Shown piece after piece: positions 1 through 9,023 of a DNA stretch of 64,000 bases. The notes beneath the pieces were generated by a model. That model made no database searches and was not told the DNA's origin. It saw only the letters and a program-made list of their open reading frames with translations. The DNA is from Celerinatantimonas sp046054165 (GTDB lineage Bacteria; Pseudomonadota; Gammaproteobacteria; Enterobacterales; Celerinatantimonadaceae). A program made the translations under genes and the position numbers. The DNA lies in NCBI RefSeq assembly GCF_046054165.1, contig NZ_JBFNXK010000006.1, positions 203,020 through 267,019 on the forward strand. Direction: 5' to 3'. The number at the start of each line of letters is the position of its first letter. The first letter of the stretch is position 1.

Positions 1-2
1 TA

Positions 3-638
3 AAATCATTTTGCGGCCGACCGATGCTCGCTTATGCCATTCAAGCGGCCCTCGACAGCCACTGCTTTCAACATATTGTCGTCTCCACCGATGACCCGGA
101 GATCGCCGCGCAAGCCAAAGCACTTGGCGCTGAAGTTCCGTTTTTAAGATCGCCGGAACTAGCCGACGATTTTATCGGAACCACCCCCGTCACCGTAAAC
201 ACCATTACGCGACTTCGTGACGAATGTCAGCTCAGTGCCGATTTTTATTGTTGTATCTATGCCACAACGCCGCTGCTGGATGGCCCGACATTAGCCAAAG
301 GCTTGCAGCAGTTGCAAGACAGTCAGGCTGATTATGTGTTTTCCGCCGCCGAATTTCCGTTTCCGATCCAGCGTGCCCTGCGCCGCAACGCCGAGGGTTT
401 TGTCACGCCGTTCTACCCTGAATCTATCGGCCAGCGCAGCCAAGATCTTGAGCCCGCCTATCAAGATGCCGGGCAATTTTACTGGGGGCGACGCGACGCC
501 TGGCTTAATGGCATCGGCACCTTTAGCGGCAGCGGGCAAGCGTTGATCTTGCCCCGTTACCGAGTGGTGGATATCGATACCCCCGAAGACTGGCGACTCG
601 CCGAGCTGCTGTATCAGGCGCTACATGCCGATGCTTAA
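3..638 (+). CDS. pseF: Pseudaminic acid cytidylyltransferase, 5'-truncated by window edge
   Basis: Activates pseudaminic acid with CTP to give CMP-pseudaminic acid, the donor for flagellin or surface glycan glycosylation. The first in-frame ATG is at 24, but the same frame is open back to base 3 and reads KSFCGRPMLAYAI, the conserved FCGRPMLAYSI block that normally lies about 20 residues into these enzymes. The real start is therefore outside the window. The nucleotide-binding pieces VSTDDPEIA and ATTPLL and the C-terminal VDIDTPEDW, typical of the CMP-sugar synthase fold, are present. The stop overlaps the start of pseG, so the two are co-transcribed. The other pse genes are not seen downstream and presumably lie upstream. 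Confidence 0.9.
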   Translation, partial: KSFCGRPMLAYAIQAALDSHCFQHIVVSTDDPEIAAQAKALGAEVPFLRSPELADDFIGTTPVTVNTITRLRDECQLSADFYCCIYATTPLLDGPTLAKGLQQLQDSQADYVFSAAEFPFPIQRALRRNAEGFVTPFYPESIGQRSQDLEPAYQDAGQFYWGRRDAWLNGIGTFSGSGQALILPRYRVVDIDTPEDWRLAELLYQALHADA

Positions 639-1641
639 AATTTTGTTTCGCTTAGATGCCAGTACCGCCATCGGCACCGGCCATCTGATGCGGATGCTCA
701 CCCTTGCTAACGCGCTCACAATACGCGCAGCGCACACACATCAACACGTGCGGTGCAGTTTTTACTGCTATCAATTAAGTGCGCCCCTGCAAGCGCTGAT
801 CGCTCAGTCCGGGCATCAGTATCTGTCCGCCGATGCGCTGCTGGCCGACGTTCAAACAGTGATCGACGGGCAGGCCGACTGGGTGATCGTCGATCACTAT
901 CAGATCGATCAAACGTGGGAATCGCAGGTACGCCGCTACGCTAAAGTCTTGGTGATCGATGATTTAGCCGATCGCACTCACGATGCCGACGCACTGCTCG
1001 ATCAAGGGCCCCTGCGCACGCCCGATGATTACCAGCCGTGGATCAATGCCGACTGCCAACTGCTACTGGGGCCAGATTATGCTCTGATCGGCGAGCACTA
1101 CCGACATCATCGCCAAAACATGAGTCGCCCTTTTGCCCGCGGCTTAGTTTGCTTCGGCGGAGCCGATCCGGTCCACGCCACCTTACGCACGCTACAAAGC
1201 TTAGATCAATTGCCGCAAGCGATGACGATTGATTGGCTGCTGATCGCCGGAGCCGCCAATCCCGATTGGGAAAAACTACAGCAATTTTGTGCGAAAACTC
1301 GCTTAAAGGTGACTCTGAAACGCCATGAGTCAGAGATGCCCAGCCAACTGGCCGCCTATGATTTCACCATCGGTGCGGCCGGTGGCATGACCTGGGAGCG
1401 CTGCTGCATCGGCATTCCGACACTGGCCGTCGCCATTGTCGATAATCAGGTCTTCAACGAATCGGTGATCGCCCGCTATCAACTCGCGCAGCAACTGACG
1501 TTAGCACAACTGGCCAACCCGGCCATGCTCGCTTCGGCACTGGAGCAACTGGAATGGCAACGTGAAGGTTATCGGCAACGCTCTCAGGCCATGATCGATG
1601 GTTTAGGAGCGATACGCATCGCCGATTTTCTACTGACATAG
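625..1641 (+). CDS. pseG: UDP-2,4-diacetamido-2,4,6-trideoxy-beta-L-altropyranose hydrolase
   Basis: Removes UDP from the nucleotide sugar in the fourth step of pseudaminic acid synthesis. The 338-residue protein begins with the family signature RLDASTAIGTGHLMRM, which holds the catalytic His of the GTGH motif. It continues with a GT-B-like second half carrying CFGGADP and GAAGGMTWERCCIGIP, the UDP-binding region. The start at 625 overlaps pseF by 14 bases; an AGGCG at 614-618 is well placed for it, though an ATG at 631 would also work. The next gene is an unrelated channel, so this appears to be the end of the pse operon. Family length is usually 330-360 residues, so it looks intact. Confidence 0.92.
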   Translation: MPMLKILFRLDASTAIGTGHLMRMLTLANALTIRAAHTHQHVRCSFYCYQLSAPLQALIAQSGHQYLSADALLADVQTVIDGQADWVIVDHYQIDQTWESQVRRYAKVLVIDDLADRTHDADALLDQGPLRTPDDYQPWINADCQLLLGPDYALIGEHYRHHRQNMSRPFARGLVCFGGADPVHATLRTLQSLDQLPQAMTIDWLLIAGAANPDWEKLQQFCAKTRLKVTLKRHESEMPSQLAAYDFTIGAAGGMTWERCCIGIPTLAVAIVDNQVFNESVIARYQLAQQLTLAQLANPAMLASALEQLEWQREGYRQRSQAMIDGLGAIRIADFLLT

Positions 1642-1799
1642 CCACCTGCGGCTTGAACTGGAATCGATTATAAATCGTTTAAAAAACAATCGGGTTATTT
1701 CTTTGTGCGTGACCTTCCACTAAGCTAAATAAGAGCTGGCATCCAATATCAGATTCAAAATAGCGCCGAATCAAATCCATTCAACCTACAGAGGTCGGT

Positions 1800-2906
1800 A
1801 TGAATCAAAACATCGAATCCCTGTTACAACTTTCACCGTGGTTTCCGGCCGCCGTCATCGTGTTGCTGGCGATCATCATCGGGGTCATGGCGCGCTTTTT
1901 ACTGTTATTTGGAATACGCTATTACCAGCGCCGCGATAAGGCTCTCTTCAAAGCTCTGGAAAATCATCTGAAAGGTTCTTTTTTTCTGTTCATTCCACTG
2001 GTGTTTATTCATATCGGGGTGGGTTATCTGGAGCTAACTGATGCGTTGATCCGCAGTATTCGCCAATGGACTGATGTTCTGATCATCGTCTCGATGGCCT
2101 CTATTTTACTCCGGCTAGCCTCGGTGGTTCAGGATCTGTTGTTTATTCGCTATGACATTTCGCAAGCCGATAATCTCAAGGCCCGAAAAGCCCGAACTCA
2201 GATCATCTATGTCAAAAAAATTGCGATTGTCATCATCATCTTACTGGCCGCCGCCCTGATTTTAATTAACTTTGCCAGCGTGCGGAAATTTGGGGCGACG
2301 ATTCTTACCGGGGCCGGTGTAGCCGGGATTATTATTGGGATTGCACTGCAAAAATCCCTCGCCAATCTGTTTGCCGGCATTCAGATTGCCTTCACCCAAC
2401 CCATTAAAATCGATGATGCAGTCGTGGTTGAAAACGAATGGGGCTGGATTGAAGAGATCAACCTCACCTATGTCGTGGTGCGAATTTGGGACCTGCGCCG
2501 ATTGGTACTGCCGATTACTTACTTTACCGAAAATGCCTTCCAGAATTGGACGCGCAACAGCGCCCAGATTTTAGGCTCGGTATTTTTGTATCTCGACTAT
2601 TCGATGCCCCTGCAACCGCTGCGAGAACACTTTGAAAAAATACTCGATGCCACCGAGCTATGGGATCGACAAACGCAGGTGCTACAAGTCACGGATAGCA
2701 CCGATAAGATCATGACCATCCGGCTGTTGATGACGGCTAAAAACTCCCCCACAGCTTGGGATTTGCGCTGTTATGTGCGCGAGCAGATGATCGCTTTTAT
2801 TCAGCAGAACTATCCGCAGAGTCTGCCTAAAGTGCGAGCGACACTCACCGAAAGTGAACAGCGCATTATTCAGCATGAAATCGCAGCCCATTCATCCCAT
2901 GAATAG
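1800..2906 (+). CDS. MscS-family mechanosensitive ion channel
   Basis: Inner-membrane channel that releases solutes under membrane tension. The 368-residue protein has hydrophobic segments near residues 15-40, 60-80, 90-115, 135-165 and 170-200. These are followed by the pore and beta-domain signature: TGAGVAGIIIGIALQKSLAN, then a PIKIDD segment and NEWGWIEEINL. The ILTGAGVAG stretch corresponds to pore helix TM3. The five-helix layout and the motif WDLRRLVLPITYF resemble the YbdG/YnaI-sized subgroup more than small MscS. A GAGG ribosome site lies 8 bases before the ATG. It sits alone between the pse genes and the heme operon. The specific paralogue name is not assigned. Confidence 0.9.
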   Translation: MNQNIESLLQLSPWFPAAVIVLLAIIIGVMARFLLLFGIRYYQRRDKALFKALENHLKGSFFLFIPLVFIHIGVGYLELTDALIRSIRQWTDVLIIVSMASILLRLASVVQDLLFIRYDISQADNLKARKARTQIIYVKKIAIVIIILLAAALILINFASVRKFGATILTGAGVAGIIIGIALQKSLANLFAGIQIAFTQPIKIDDAVVVENEWGWIEEINLTYVVVRIWDLRRLVLPITYFTENAFQNWTRNSAQILGSVFLYLDYSMPLQPLREHFEKILDATELWDRQTQVLQVTDSTDKIMTIRLLMTAKNSPTAWDLRCYVREQMIAFIQQNYPQSLPKVRATLTESEQRIIQHEIAAHSSHE

Positions 2907-3084
2907 AAGGGGGTGATCGTTCATCGCCGTGGGCTTTCACATGCAACACAGATTAAACACATTGCCGCATTGAGCTGATACTCGGATAACCGACGGTTGA
3001 TAAGCCCCAAAGCCCGCATATCCTTACTGAAATACAGGGTTTACCGCGCCATAACCCCACACAACTGATACCTCAAACTTTATT

Positions 3085-3122
3085 TGATAATAATTATCAT
3101 TTGATATTGATTCTCATTATCA
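3085..3122 (+). promoter_or_regulatory. Tandem Fur boxes upstream of the heme operon
   Basis: Bases 3085-3099 read TGATAATAATTATCA, a perfect 7-1-7 Fur inverted repeat. Two further overlapping 7-1-7 matches follow: TGATATT-G-ATTCTCA at 3102-3116 and TGATTCT-C-ATTATCA at 3108-3122. Overlapping units are typical of strongly iron-repressed promoters. The array lies 73-110 bases before the receptor ATG, so Fur-Fe should shut the whole heme operon under iron sufficiency. The rest of the 2907-3194 gap shows no gene. Confidence 0.9.
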
Positions 3123-3194
3123 TGATCTATAAGATTTATTCCCTATACATTTTAACCAGCTTTATCCACCATATATTTAGGGAAAAATACCATA

Positions 3195-5318
3195 ATGAGA
3201 AGCGCATATGTCTGGCTATCGCCCATTTGTTTATCCATATTAGGGATATCTTCTGCATGGGCTGATGATGACGCCTCAGACCAAACAACAACGGTCCTCA
3301 ATTCCGTGGTGGTGAGAGGCCAACAAAATACCCCGGCAGCCGATAGTTCCACGACTTCGATTGGTCAGGAGCAAATGGAACAACAACTGAGCGGTTCATT
3401 ATCTCAGGCGCTGGAATTCGAACCGGGAGTCGACGTGGCTTCTTCCGGCCGATTTGGCGTACAAAGCATCAATATTCGAGGGCTGGATGGGGATCGGGTC
3501 TATCAGAGTATTGACGGGGTTACCATGGCCGATGGCTACAACCCCAGTGGGACCTATATTCAAAGTGGCCGAGATGCACTGGATATCGAATCCATCGCCA
3601 GTATCGATATTACTAAAGGTGGCGATGTCATGGCCGGGAGTGGCGCACTAGCCGGGGCCGTCGGTTTTCGAACTAAATCCCCCGATGACTTTTTAAAACC
3701 CACCGGAGACGATCATTACCGTGCCATTAAAACCGGGTTTCAAAGTAATAACGATGAATACAGCGAAACCCTGACCTATGCACAACGTCTCGGAGCCTGG
3801 GAAGGATTGTTGATCTATACCCGCCGGGATGGCCATGAAACCGAAACCCAAGGCACCTCAGATATTCTGGGAACCTCCCGAGGTAAAGCCGATCCGGGAG
3901 ATCACAGCTCCGATAACATTTTAGCCAAACTGAATTACCGCTTTAATGCATCCAACCAGTTGGGATTTGTATTCGAGCATTATAATCTGCGCAGTGAAAC
4001 CAGCCTAAAATCACAAAGCTCGACCACTGAACGCCAGCAAGCCAATGACCATACCACCCGAACCCGCTTCGGTGTGCATCAGGATCTGGCTCTTCGCAGC
4101 TGGTTTGCAGACCAATTACACTGGCAATTTGATGTTCAGAACACACAGACGACCAACGGCACGCATCGAGTGACCGCCAGCAGCAACCGCTATGTGGATC
4201 GATTCTATGATCAGAATAACTATCAATTCGGTGGCGATATCATCAAACAGCTCTGGGATCATCGGCTCCGTTATGGTGTGAACTACCAGTACCAACGTTT
4301 TGATAACCTCAACGATGATTCATCCAGCACCCCCACCCGAATGACACCCAAGGCCCACGGGCAAGTGATGGCTCTATATTTACAAGACAGTTGGCAACTG
4401 ACGGATGCCCTCAAAGTCATGCCGGCGATTCGTTACGATCACTATCGTTACAACACCGATACCGATACTCGATTAGGAAGCTGGGATGATAATAAAAACC
4501 ATGCCTTTACGGCTCAACTCGGCAGCGAATATCAGCTGCTCTCAACCGTCTCGGTATTTGGTAAATATGGAGCAGGCTTCCGGGCTCCTAAAATAGATGA
4601 AATGTACTATTTCTTCGGCAACGATACGCCATTTGGCTCTTATGCCATCACGCCGAACCCCGACTTAAAACCCGAACATAGCACCTTCTTAGAAGGCGGA
4701 TTCCGCTTCCATAACCAGATGGCTTCCGCAGAGATCACCGCTTATTACAACCGCTACCGGGACTTTATTGAAACCCAGGTCTCACAAGGACCAACGGCTC
4801 GTTACACTCTGGGACAGTTCACGAGTGAAAACTTAAATAAAGTGGTCATCAAAGGGATTGAATTCAAAGGGGCTCTGGATTTGAGCGCTCTAACCTCCAC
4901 GCTCAATGGCTTTAACTTAAACGGAGCGCTGGCCTATGCCAAAGGACGGAATGTTGGCGATGCCGAACCCCTGAATACAATTTCACCATTAACTATTCAT
5001 AGCGCGCTAAGCTATCAAGCCGCCACCCAAGACTGGGGCAGCACTTTCCATGTGACTTGGCGCAGTGGTAAAGATCGCTCCGATTTAACCAACAGCAATC
5101 AATGGCTGGAAACCGGCGGAGCCACCGTCTTTGATCTCACCGCTTTTTATAAACCCATCGATGACCTGACGCTGCGAGCCGGCCTGTTCAACTTGACCGA
5201 CAGAAAATATTGGATCTGGAGCGATCTGGCCCATGCGTCCAGTACTACGGTCACGAATCTCGATCGCCTGAGCCAAAGTGGACGTCACTTTGCGGTCAAT
5301 GCCACCTATTCATTCTAA
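3195..5318 (+). CDS. TonB-dependent heme/hemoglobin outer-membrane receptor
   Basis: Outer-membrane gated barrel that would import heme using TonB energy. The 707-residue precursor has a signal peptide ending in SSAWA-DD, a plug domain (about residues 45-165) and a 22-strand barrel ending in the C-terminal aromatic ATYSF. The heme-receptor signature FRAP followed by NPDL (variant of NPNL) is at about residues 461-490. The segment between them has no histidine but is rich in Tyr (EMYYFF), and no His is obvious in the matching plug loop, so classical His ligands appear to be missing. It is the first gene of a Fur-boxed operon with hemS and hmuTUV, which supports heme as substrate. No tonB/exbBD is nearby. 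Confidence 0.9.
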   Translation: MRSAYVWLSPICLSILGISSAWADDDASDQTTTVLNSVVVRGQQNTPAADSSTTSIGQEQMEQQLSGSLSQALEFEPGVDVASSGRFGVQSINIRGLDGDRVYQSIDGVTMADGYNPSGTYIQSGRDALDIESIASIDITKGGDVMAGSGALAGAVGFRTKSPDDFLKPTGDDHYRAIKTGFQSNNDEYSETLTYAQRLGAWEGLLIYTRRDGHETETQGTSDILGTSRGKADPGDHSSDNILAKLNYRFNASNQLGFVFEHYNLRSETSLKSQSSTTERQQANDHTTRTRFGVHQDLALRSWFADQLHWQFDVQNTQTTNGTHRVTASSNRYVDRFYDQNNYQFGGDIIKQLWDHRLRYGVNYQYQRFDNLNDDSSSTPTRMTPKAHGQVMALYLQDSWQLTDALKVMPAIRYDHYRYNTDTDTRLGSWDDNKNHAFTAQLGSEYQLLSTVSVFGKYGAGFRAPKIDEMYYFFGNDTPFGSYAITPNPDLKPEHSTFLEGGFRFHNQMASAEITAYYNRYRDFIETQVSQGPTARYTLGQFTSENLNKVVIKGIEFKGALDLSALTSTLNGFNLNGALAYAKGRNVGDAEPLNTISPLTIHSALSYQAATQDWGSTFHVTWRSGKDRSDLTNSNQWLETGGATVFDLTAFYKPIDDLTLRAGLFNLTDRKYWIWSDLAHASSTTVTNLDRLSQSGRHFAVNATYSF

Positions 5319-5334
5319 ATTATGGAGAATCCAA

Positions 5335-6390
5335 ATGTCTCAGACCTCGCAATCAACCGCAGTGCTATATCAGGCCTATCAGCAGCTGCGTCAGGAGCAA
5401 CCCAAATGGCGTGCTCGGCAATTGGCCGCTCAACTTAAAATCAGTGAAGCAGAGCTGGTTGCGATTCGCCAAGGTAAAGAATCCCAACGCTTGAATGACG
5501 AATTTGCTGCCATGTTTGCAGCGTTCCCATCACTGGGCAACGTCATGGCGTTGACCCGGAATGAACAAGCTGTTCATGAACGGCATGGCCGCTATCATGC
5601 GGCTCATTTTGACTCCCCTCAAGTGGGCGTGGTGTTGGGGCCACAAATCGACTTACGACTCTTTATGCGTCACTGGCAAAGTGGCTTCTGGCTGATTGAA
5701 AACGGCCGCGAGAGCTTGCAGTTCTTCGATGAATTCGGCGAAGCCGTGCATAAAATTTATCGTACCGAGAAAACGGATGGTGAAGCCTGGCAGCAGTTTA
5801 TCGAGCAGTTTAAAGCCAGCGATGATGTCGAACTAACGATCCACCCACAGGAACCCAAAGTAGCCGAGACTCTGCCCGAAAATTTCGATGCGGCTCAATT
5901 TGCCAAAGATTGGAGCGAGCTCAACGAGATCCATGAATATCACGGCATGCTCAAACGCTACCAGATCAGTCGGACTCACGCACTCGAACAAATTGGCTCA
6001 GCTTGGGCCGTCGCCCTGCCCAATACAGCACTGCAAACGCTGCTGGAGCAAAGTCGCGATCAGCACTGCCCACTGATTATCTTTGTCGGAAACCGAGGCT
6101 GCATTCAGATCCATACTGGGGAACCGGAAAATGTCAAAGTGGTCGGTCCCTGGCTGAACATCCTCGATCCCGAATTCAATTTGCATCTCAATGTCACCGA
6201 AATCGCCTCCTGCTGGGCGATTAAACGCCCGACTGAAGATGGTTTTATTCATTCTGTTGAATGCTTTAACCGACAGGGTGACACGATTGCTACTTTCTTT
6301 GGTAAACGCAAGCCCGGTCAAAAAGAACTCCCAGTCTGGACGCAGTTGGTGGGATCCCTCTGGCAGATGGCCTCGCAGGAGGTGCTATGA
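5335..6390 (+). CDS. hemS: Hemin-degrading factor / cytoplasmic heme-binding protein
   Basis: Takes heme delivered by the ABC importer, for degradation or transfer in the cytoplasm. The 351-residue protein is a tandem repeat of two HemS folds (about residues 1-170 and 180-350), the usual family length. The first half opens with RARQLAAQLKISEAELVAIR. The second half has NEIHEYHGMLKRY, where His203 matches the axial heme ligand of HemS/ShuS/PhuS. The start at 5335 is chosen because a GGAG lies 7 bases upstream and the N-terminus matches the family; an upstream in-frame ATG at 5278 would run inside the receptor gene. The stop overlaps hmuT by 4 bases (ATGA). Confidence 0.92.
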   Translation: MSQTSQSTAVLYQAYQQLRQEQPKWRARQLAAQLKISEAELVAIRQGKESQRLNDEFAAMFAAFPSLGNVMALTRNEQAVHERHGRYHAAHFDSPQVGVVLGPQIDLRLFMRHWQSGFWLIENGRESLQFFDEFGEAVHKIYRTEKTDGEAWQQFIEQFKASDDVELTIHPQEPKVAETLPENFDAAQFAKDWSELNEIHEYHGMLKRYQISRTHALEQIGSAWAVALPNTALQTLLEQSRDQHCPLIIFVGNRGCIQIHTGEPENVKVVGPWLNILDPEFNLHLNVTEIASCWAIKRPTEDGFIHSVECFNRQGDTIATFFGKRKPGQKELPVWTQLVGSLWQMASQEVL

Positions 6391-7214
6391 AACAGCTGCC
6401 CACAGCCCTGCTGGTCATGGCACTCTGTGGCTGGGCGAGTGCCACCAGTGCCGCCCAGCGATTGGTCAGTATCGGCGGAATGGTGACTGAAATCGTCTAC
6501 GCTCTGGGAGCCGGTAATGAGCTAGTCGCAACCGATACCAGTAGTATTTATCCGACCGCAGCCACGCAATTGCCGCAGGTTGGCTATCAACGATCATTGT
6601 CCGTGGAAGGGGTGCTGAGTCAGCACCCCAACCTCCTACTGCTGGCCGATGAAGCCGGACCGAAAAATGTGATTGAACAGCTCAAAGCCAATCAGATAAA
6701 GATAGTACGCATTCATTCGGCTCATACGCCTGCCGAAATCAATACCGAGATCCGTCAAATAGCGAAAGCCCTCAACCGCATCCCTGCGGGAGAAGCGCTG
6801 ATCACTCAAATCGAACAGCAGTTGGCAGCGATTAAACCAGTCACCGGCCCCCCCCCTCGATTGCTGTTCATCTTGCAAATGGGCGGCTCACCGATGATTG
6901 CCGGTCAGCAAACCGCCCCAGACGAGTTGTTTAAACTCGCCGGAGCCGTCAATGCGGCGGGCGACATCTCCGGCTTTAAACCCCTCACTCCGGAGGCACT
7001 GATCGCCGCCAAGCCCGATGCCATTGTGGTGACCACCCAAGGCAGCGCCCGCCACGGGGGCAGTGACAAACTGTGGCAGTTACCGGCGATGGCGCTCACA
7101 CAGGCTGGGAAGCATCAGCATCTGATCCAACTCGATGCGCTGCTAGCCTTAGCATTGGGTCCGAGAACACCCCAAGCGGTGGCGCAGATCCAACAGCAGT
7201 TACCGAAACCGTAG
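6387..7214 (+). CDS. hmuT: Periplasmic heme-binding protein of heme ABC importer
   Basis: Captures heme in the periplasm and delivers it to HmuUV. The 275-residue precursor has a cleavable signal peptide ending near ATSAA-QR, followed by a class III (cluster A) binding-protein fold. The motif VGYQRSLSVEGVLS contains Tyr67, the position of the heme-coordinating Tyr of ShuT and PhuT. Later blocks (LKPLTPEALIAAKPDAIVVT) are typical of the C-terminal lobe. Translation is coupled to hemS through an ATGA overlap. An intact axial Tyr here supports heme as the transported ligand even though the outer-membrane receptor is atypical. Confidence 0.92.
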   Translation: MKQLPTALLVMALCGWASATSAAQRLVSIGGMVTEIVYALGAGNELVATDTSSIYPTAATQLPQVGYQRSLSVEGVLSQHPNLLLLADEAGPKNVIEQLKANQIKIVRIHSAHTPAEINTEIRQIAKALNRIPAGEALITQIEQQLAAIKPVTGPPPRLLFILQMGGSPMIAGQQTAPDELFKLAGAVNAAGDISGFKPLTPEALIAAKPDAIVVTTQGSARHGGSDKLWQLPAMALTQAGKHQHLIQLDALLALALGPRTPQAVAQIQQQLPKP

Positions 7215-7222
7215 AGGATTGA

Positions 7223-8212
7223 ATGAGCACTCGCCAAAGTTATCGTTTATTGGGGCTGTTGTTGGTCATCAGTCTCGCGGCGGGCCTGCATTATGGGGCT
7301 TATGCGATTCACTGGCAGCCCGGGACACTTGCAGAAACGGATCGCCAAGTGTTATGGATGATCCGCTTGCCCCGACTGCTGATGGCCATGCTGGTCGGGG
7401 CATCGCTGGCCGCTACCGGGGTGGTGATGCAAGCCCTCTTGCGTAACCCGATGGCCGATCCGGGGCTACTGGGGATTGCCTCCGGAGCATCCCTTGCTGT
7501 GGGTTTATACATTGTGTTGCTGCCCACGCTCGCCGTCGGTTGGCTCGGAAGCTATTTACAGACCATCGTAGCTTTTGTGGGAGCGTTGGGCAGTTGCGGG
7601 CTGATTTTCCATCTAGCCAAAAAATCCCAGCAGGTCAGTGTTCTGCATCTACTCCTCGCAGGGCTTGCCATCAATGCGCTAGCCGGTGCGGCCACCGGTC
7701 TGCTCACGTATGTCAGCAATGATCAGCAGCTGCGCGCCCTCTCCTTTTGGGCCATGGGCAATCTGGGGGGGGCTCGCTGGAGCCATGTTGCGATCATGGC
7801 CTCGCTACTTTTGCCCTGCTTGCTCTATCTGTGTCGGATCAGTCACGTCCTCAACTTGCTGCTACTTGGCGAACAGGAAGCCCATTATCTGGGCATCACC
7901 GTGGAACAACTCAAAAAGCGACTGATTTTCATCACGGCTTTATGCGTCGGGATCTGCGTAGCCTTTACCGGGTTGATTGGATTTGTCGGGCTGATGATCC
8001 CACATTTTATTCGGCTGTTAGTCGGAGGCGATCACCGCCGCTTGCTCCCGGCTTCTTTGCTATTGGGAGCCGCCTGGCTCAGCGCCACCGATACGCTGGC
8101 TCGCACGCTGGTGGCTCCGGCGGAAATTCCGGTCGGGCTCATCACCAGTCTATTCGGTGGGGGATTCTTCTTATGGCTACTGCACCGTTCATTTAAGGAA
8201 CGTTCATGTTAA
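7223..8212 (+). CDS. hmuU: Heme ABC transporter permease (FecCD/BtuC family)
   Basis: Inner-membrane permease that moves heme from HmuT to the cytoplasm as a homodimer. The 329-residue protein has about ten hydrophobic helices. It carries the FecCD landmarks MIRLPRLLMAMLVGASLAAT, RNPMADPGLLGIASGA and, near the C-terminus, GLIGFVGLMIPHFIRLLVG, which includes the coupling helix that contacts the ATPase. The start at 7223 has an AGAGG about 6 bases upstream and lies 8 bases after hmuT. The stop overlaps the hmuV start by 7 bases, so translation is coupled. Confidence 0.93.
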   Translation: MSTRQSYRLLGLLLVISLAAGLHYGAYAIHWQPGTLAETDRQVLWMIRLPRLLMAMLVGASLAATGVVMQALLRNPMADPGLLGIASGASLAVGLYIVLLPTLAVGWLGSYLQTIVAFVGALGSCGLIFHLAKKSQQVSVLHLLLAGLAINALAGAATGLLTYVSNDQQLRALSFWAMGNLGGARWSHVAIMASLLLPCLLYLCRISHVLNLLLLGEQEAHYLGITVEQLKKRLIFITALCVGICVAFTGLIGFVGLMIPHFIRLLVGGDHRRLLPASLLLGAAWLSATDTLARTLVAPAEIPVGLITSLFGGGFFLWLLHRSFKERSC

Positions 8213-8979
8213 GTACTGATGCGCTTGAGATCCAACGTCGGGGACGCACCATTGTCGAACCGTTATCGCTCACGCTCTCTCCGGGCCAATGGCTGATGTT
8301 GATTGGCCCAAATGGGGCCGGGAAATCCACCCTGCTCCATACCCTGTCGGGTTACTATCCGCCCAGCGCCGGGCAAATTTGGCTCCATCAAAAACCTATC
8401 GAGCAGTGGTCACTAACCGAGCTGGCTCAGCATCGCGCCGTTTTAACCCAGCAGCAACCCAGCGATTCGCCGTTGTGCGTGAATGAGGTGATCGAGCTGG
8501 GCCTTGCCCCCTGGAAACAGGGACGCAAACTGTATCCGCTGATTGCCGAACAAGCCGAGTGGCTGGCACTCACGCCCATGCTCAAACAACCTTACAATCG
8601 ATTATCCGGAGGCGAACAACAACGGGTTCAGATTGCCCGGGTACTGGTTCAATTACTCGCGGCCGACGATCTGCACGGACATTATCTGTTTTTGGATGAG
8701 CCGTTAACGGCGCTGGATCTGCACCATCAACAGCAACTATTGCGCAAACTGGATCAATTAAAGCGCCAGGGACTCGCAATTTTATGTGTCCTACATGATC
8801 TGAATCTGGCGGCGCTCTATGGCGATCAACTGCTCTTACTGCAACAAGGGCGATGCCGTTATTTGGGGGATGTCGCAGCGGTTGCCGAGCACCCTCTGAT
8901 CGAACAAGTTTATCAACTGGATGCCTGTATGCTGTCTCATCCGCAATCCCAGCAACCCCAGTGGCTCATCCGCCGTTAA
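8206..8979 (+). CDS. hmuV: Heme ABC transporter ATP-binding protein
   Basis: Energises heme import through HmuU. The 257-residue protein has all ABC motifs in order: Walker A GPNGAGKST near residue 35, Q-loop LTQQQPS, signature LSGGEQQRVQIARVL, Walker B YLFLDEP, D-loop ALD and H-loop LHDLNLA. The pattern with VLVQL before Walker B, and the C-terminus, fit the HmuV/HemV group. It is the last gene of the operon and is followed immediately by a strong hairpin, so the transcript likely ends there. Confidence 0.93.
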   Translation: MLSTDALEIQRRGRTIVEPLSLTLSPGQWLMLIGPNGAGKSTLLHTLSGYYPPSAGQIWLHQKPIEQWSLTELAQHRAVLTQQQPSDSPLCVNEVIELGLAPWKQGRKLYPLIAEQAEWLALTPMLKQPYNRLSGGEQQRVQIARVLVQLLAADDLHGHYLFLDEPLTALDLHHQQQLLRKLDQLKRQGLAILCVLHDLNLAALYGDQLLLLQQGRCRYLGDVAAVAEHPLIEQVYQLDACMLSHPQSQQPQWLIRR

Positions 8980-8980
8980 A

Positions 8981-9003
8981 AAAACCGGGAATTTCCCGGT
9001 TTT
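8981..9003. terminator. Bidirectional Rho-independent terminator between hmuV and dps
   Basis: Arms AAAACCGGGAA (8981-8991) and TTCCCGGTTTT (8993-9003) are perfectly complementary. The structure has A-rich and T-rich flanks on both sides, so it can serve hmuV on the plus strand and the convergent dps gene on the minus strand. Confidence 0.85.
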
Positions 9004-9023
9004 CTTTGCAAAGCCAATCTTCA

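Noticed and set aside
1642..1799. Terminator after pseG
   Set aside because: Only A/T-rich sequence without a stable GC stem and U-run was found.
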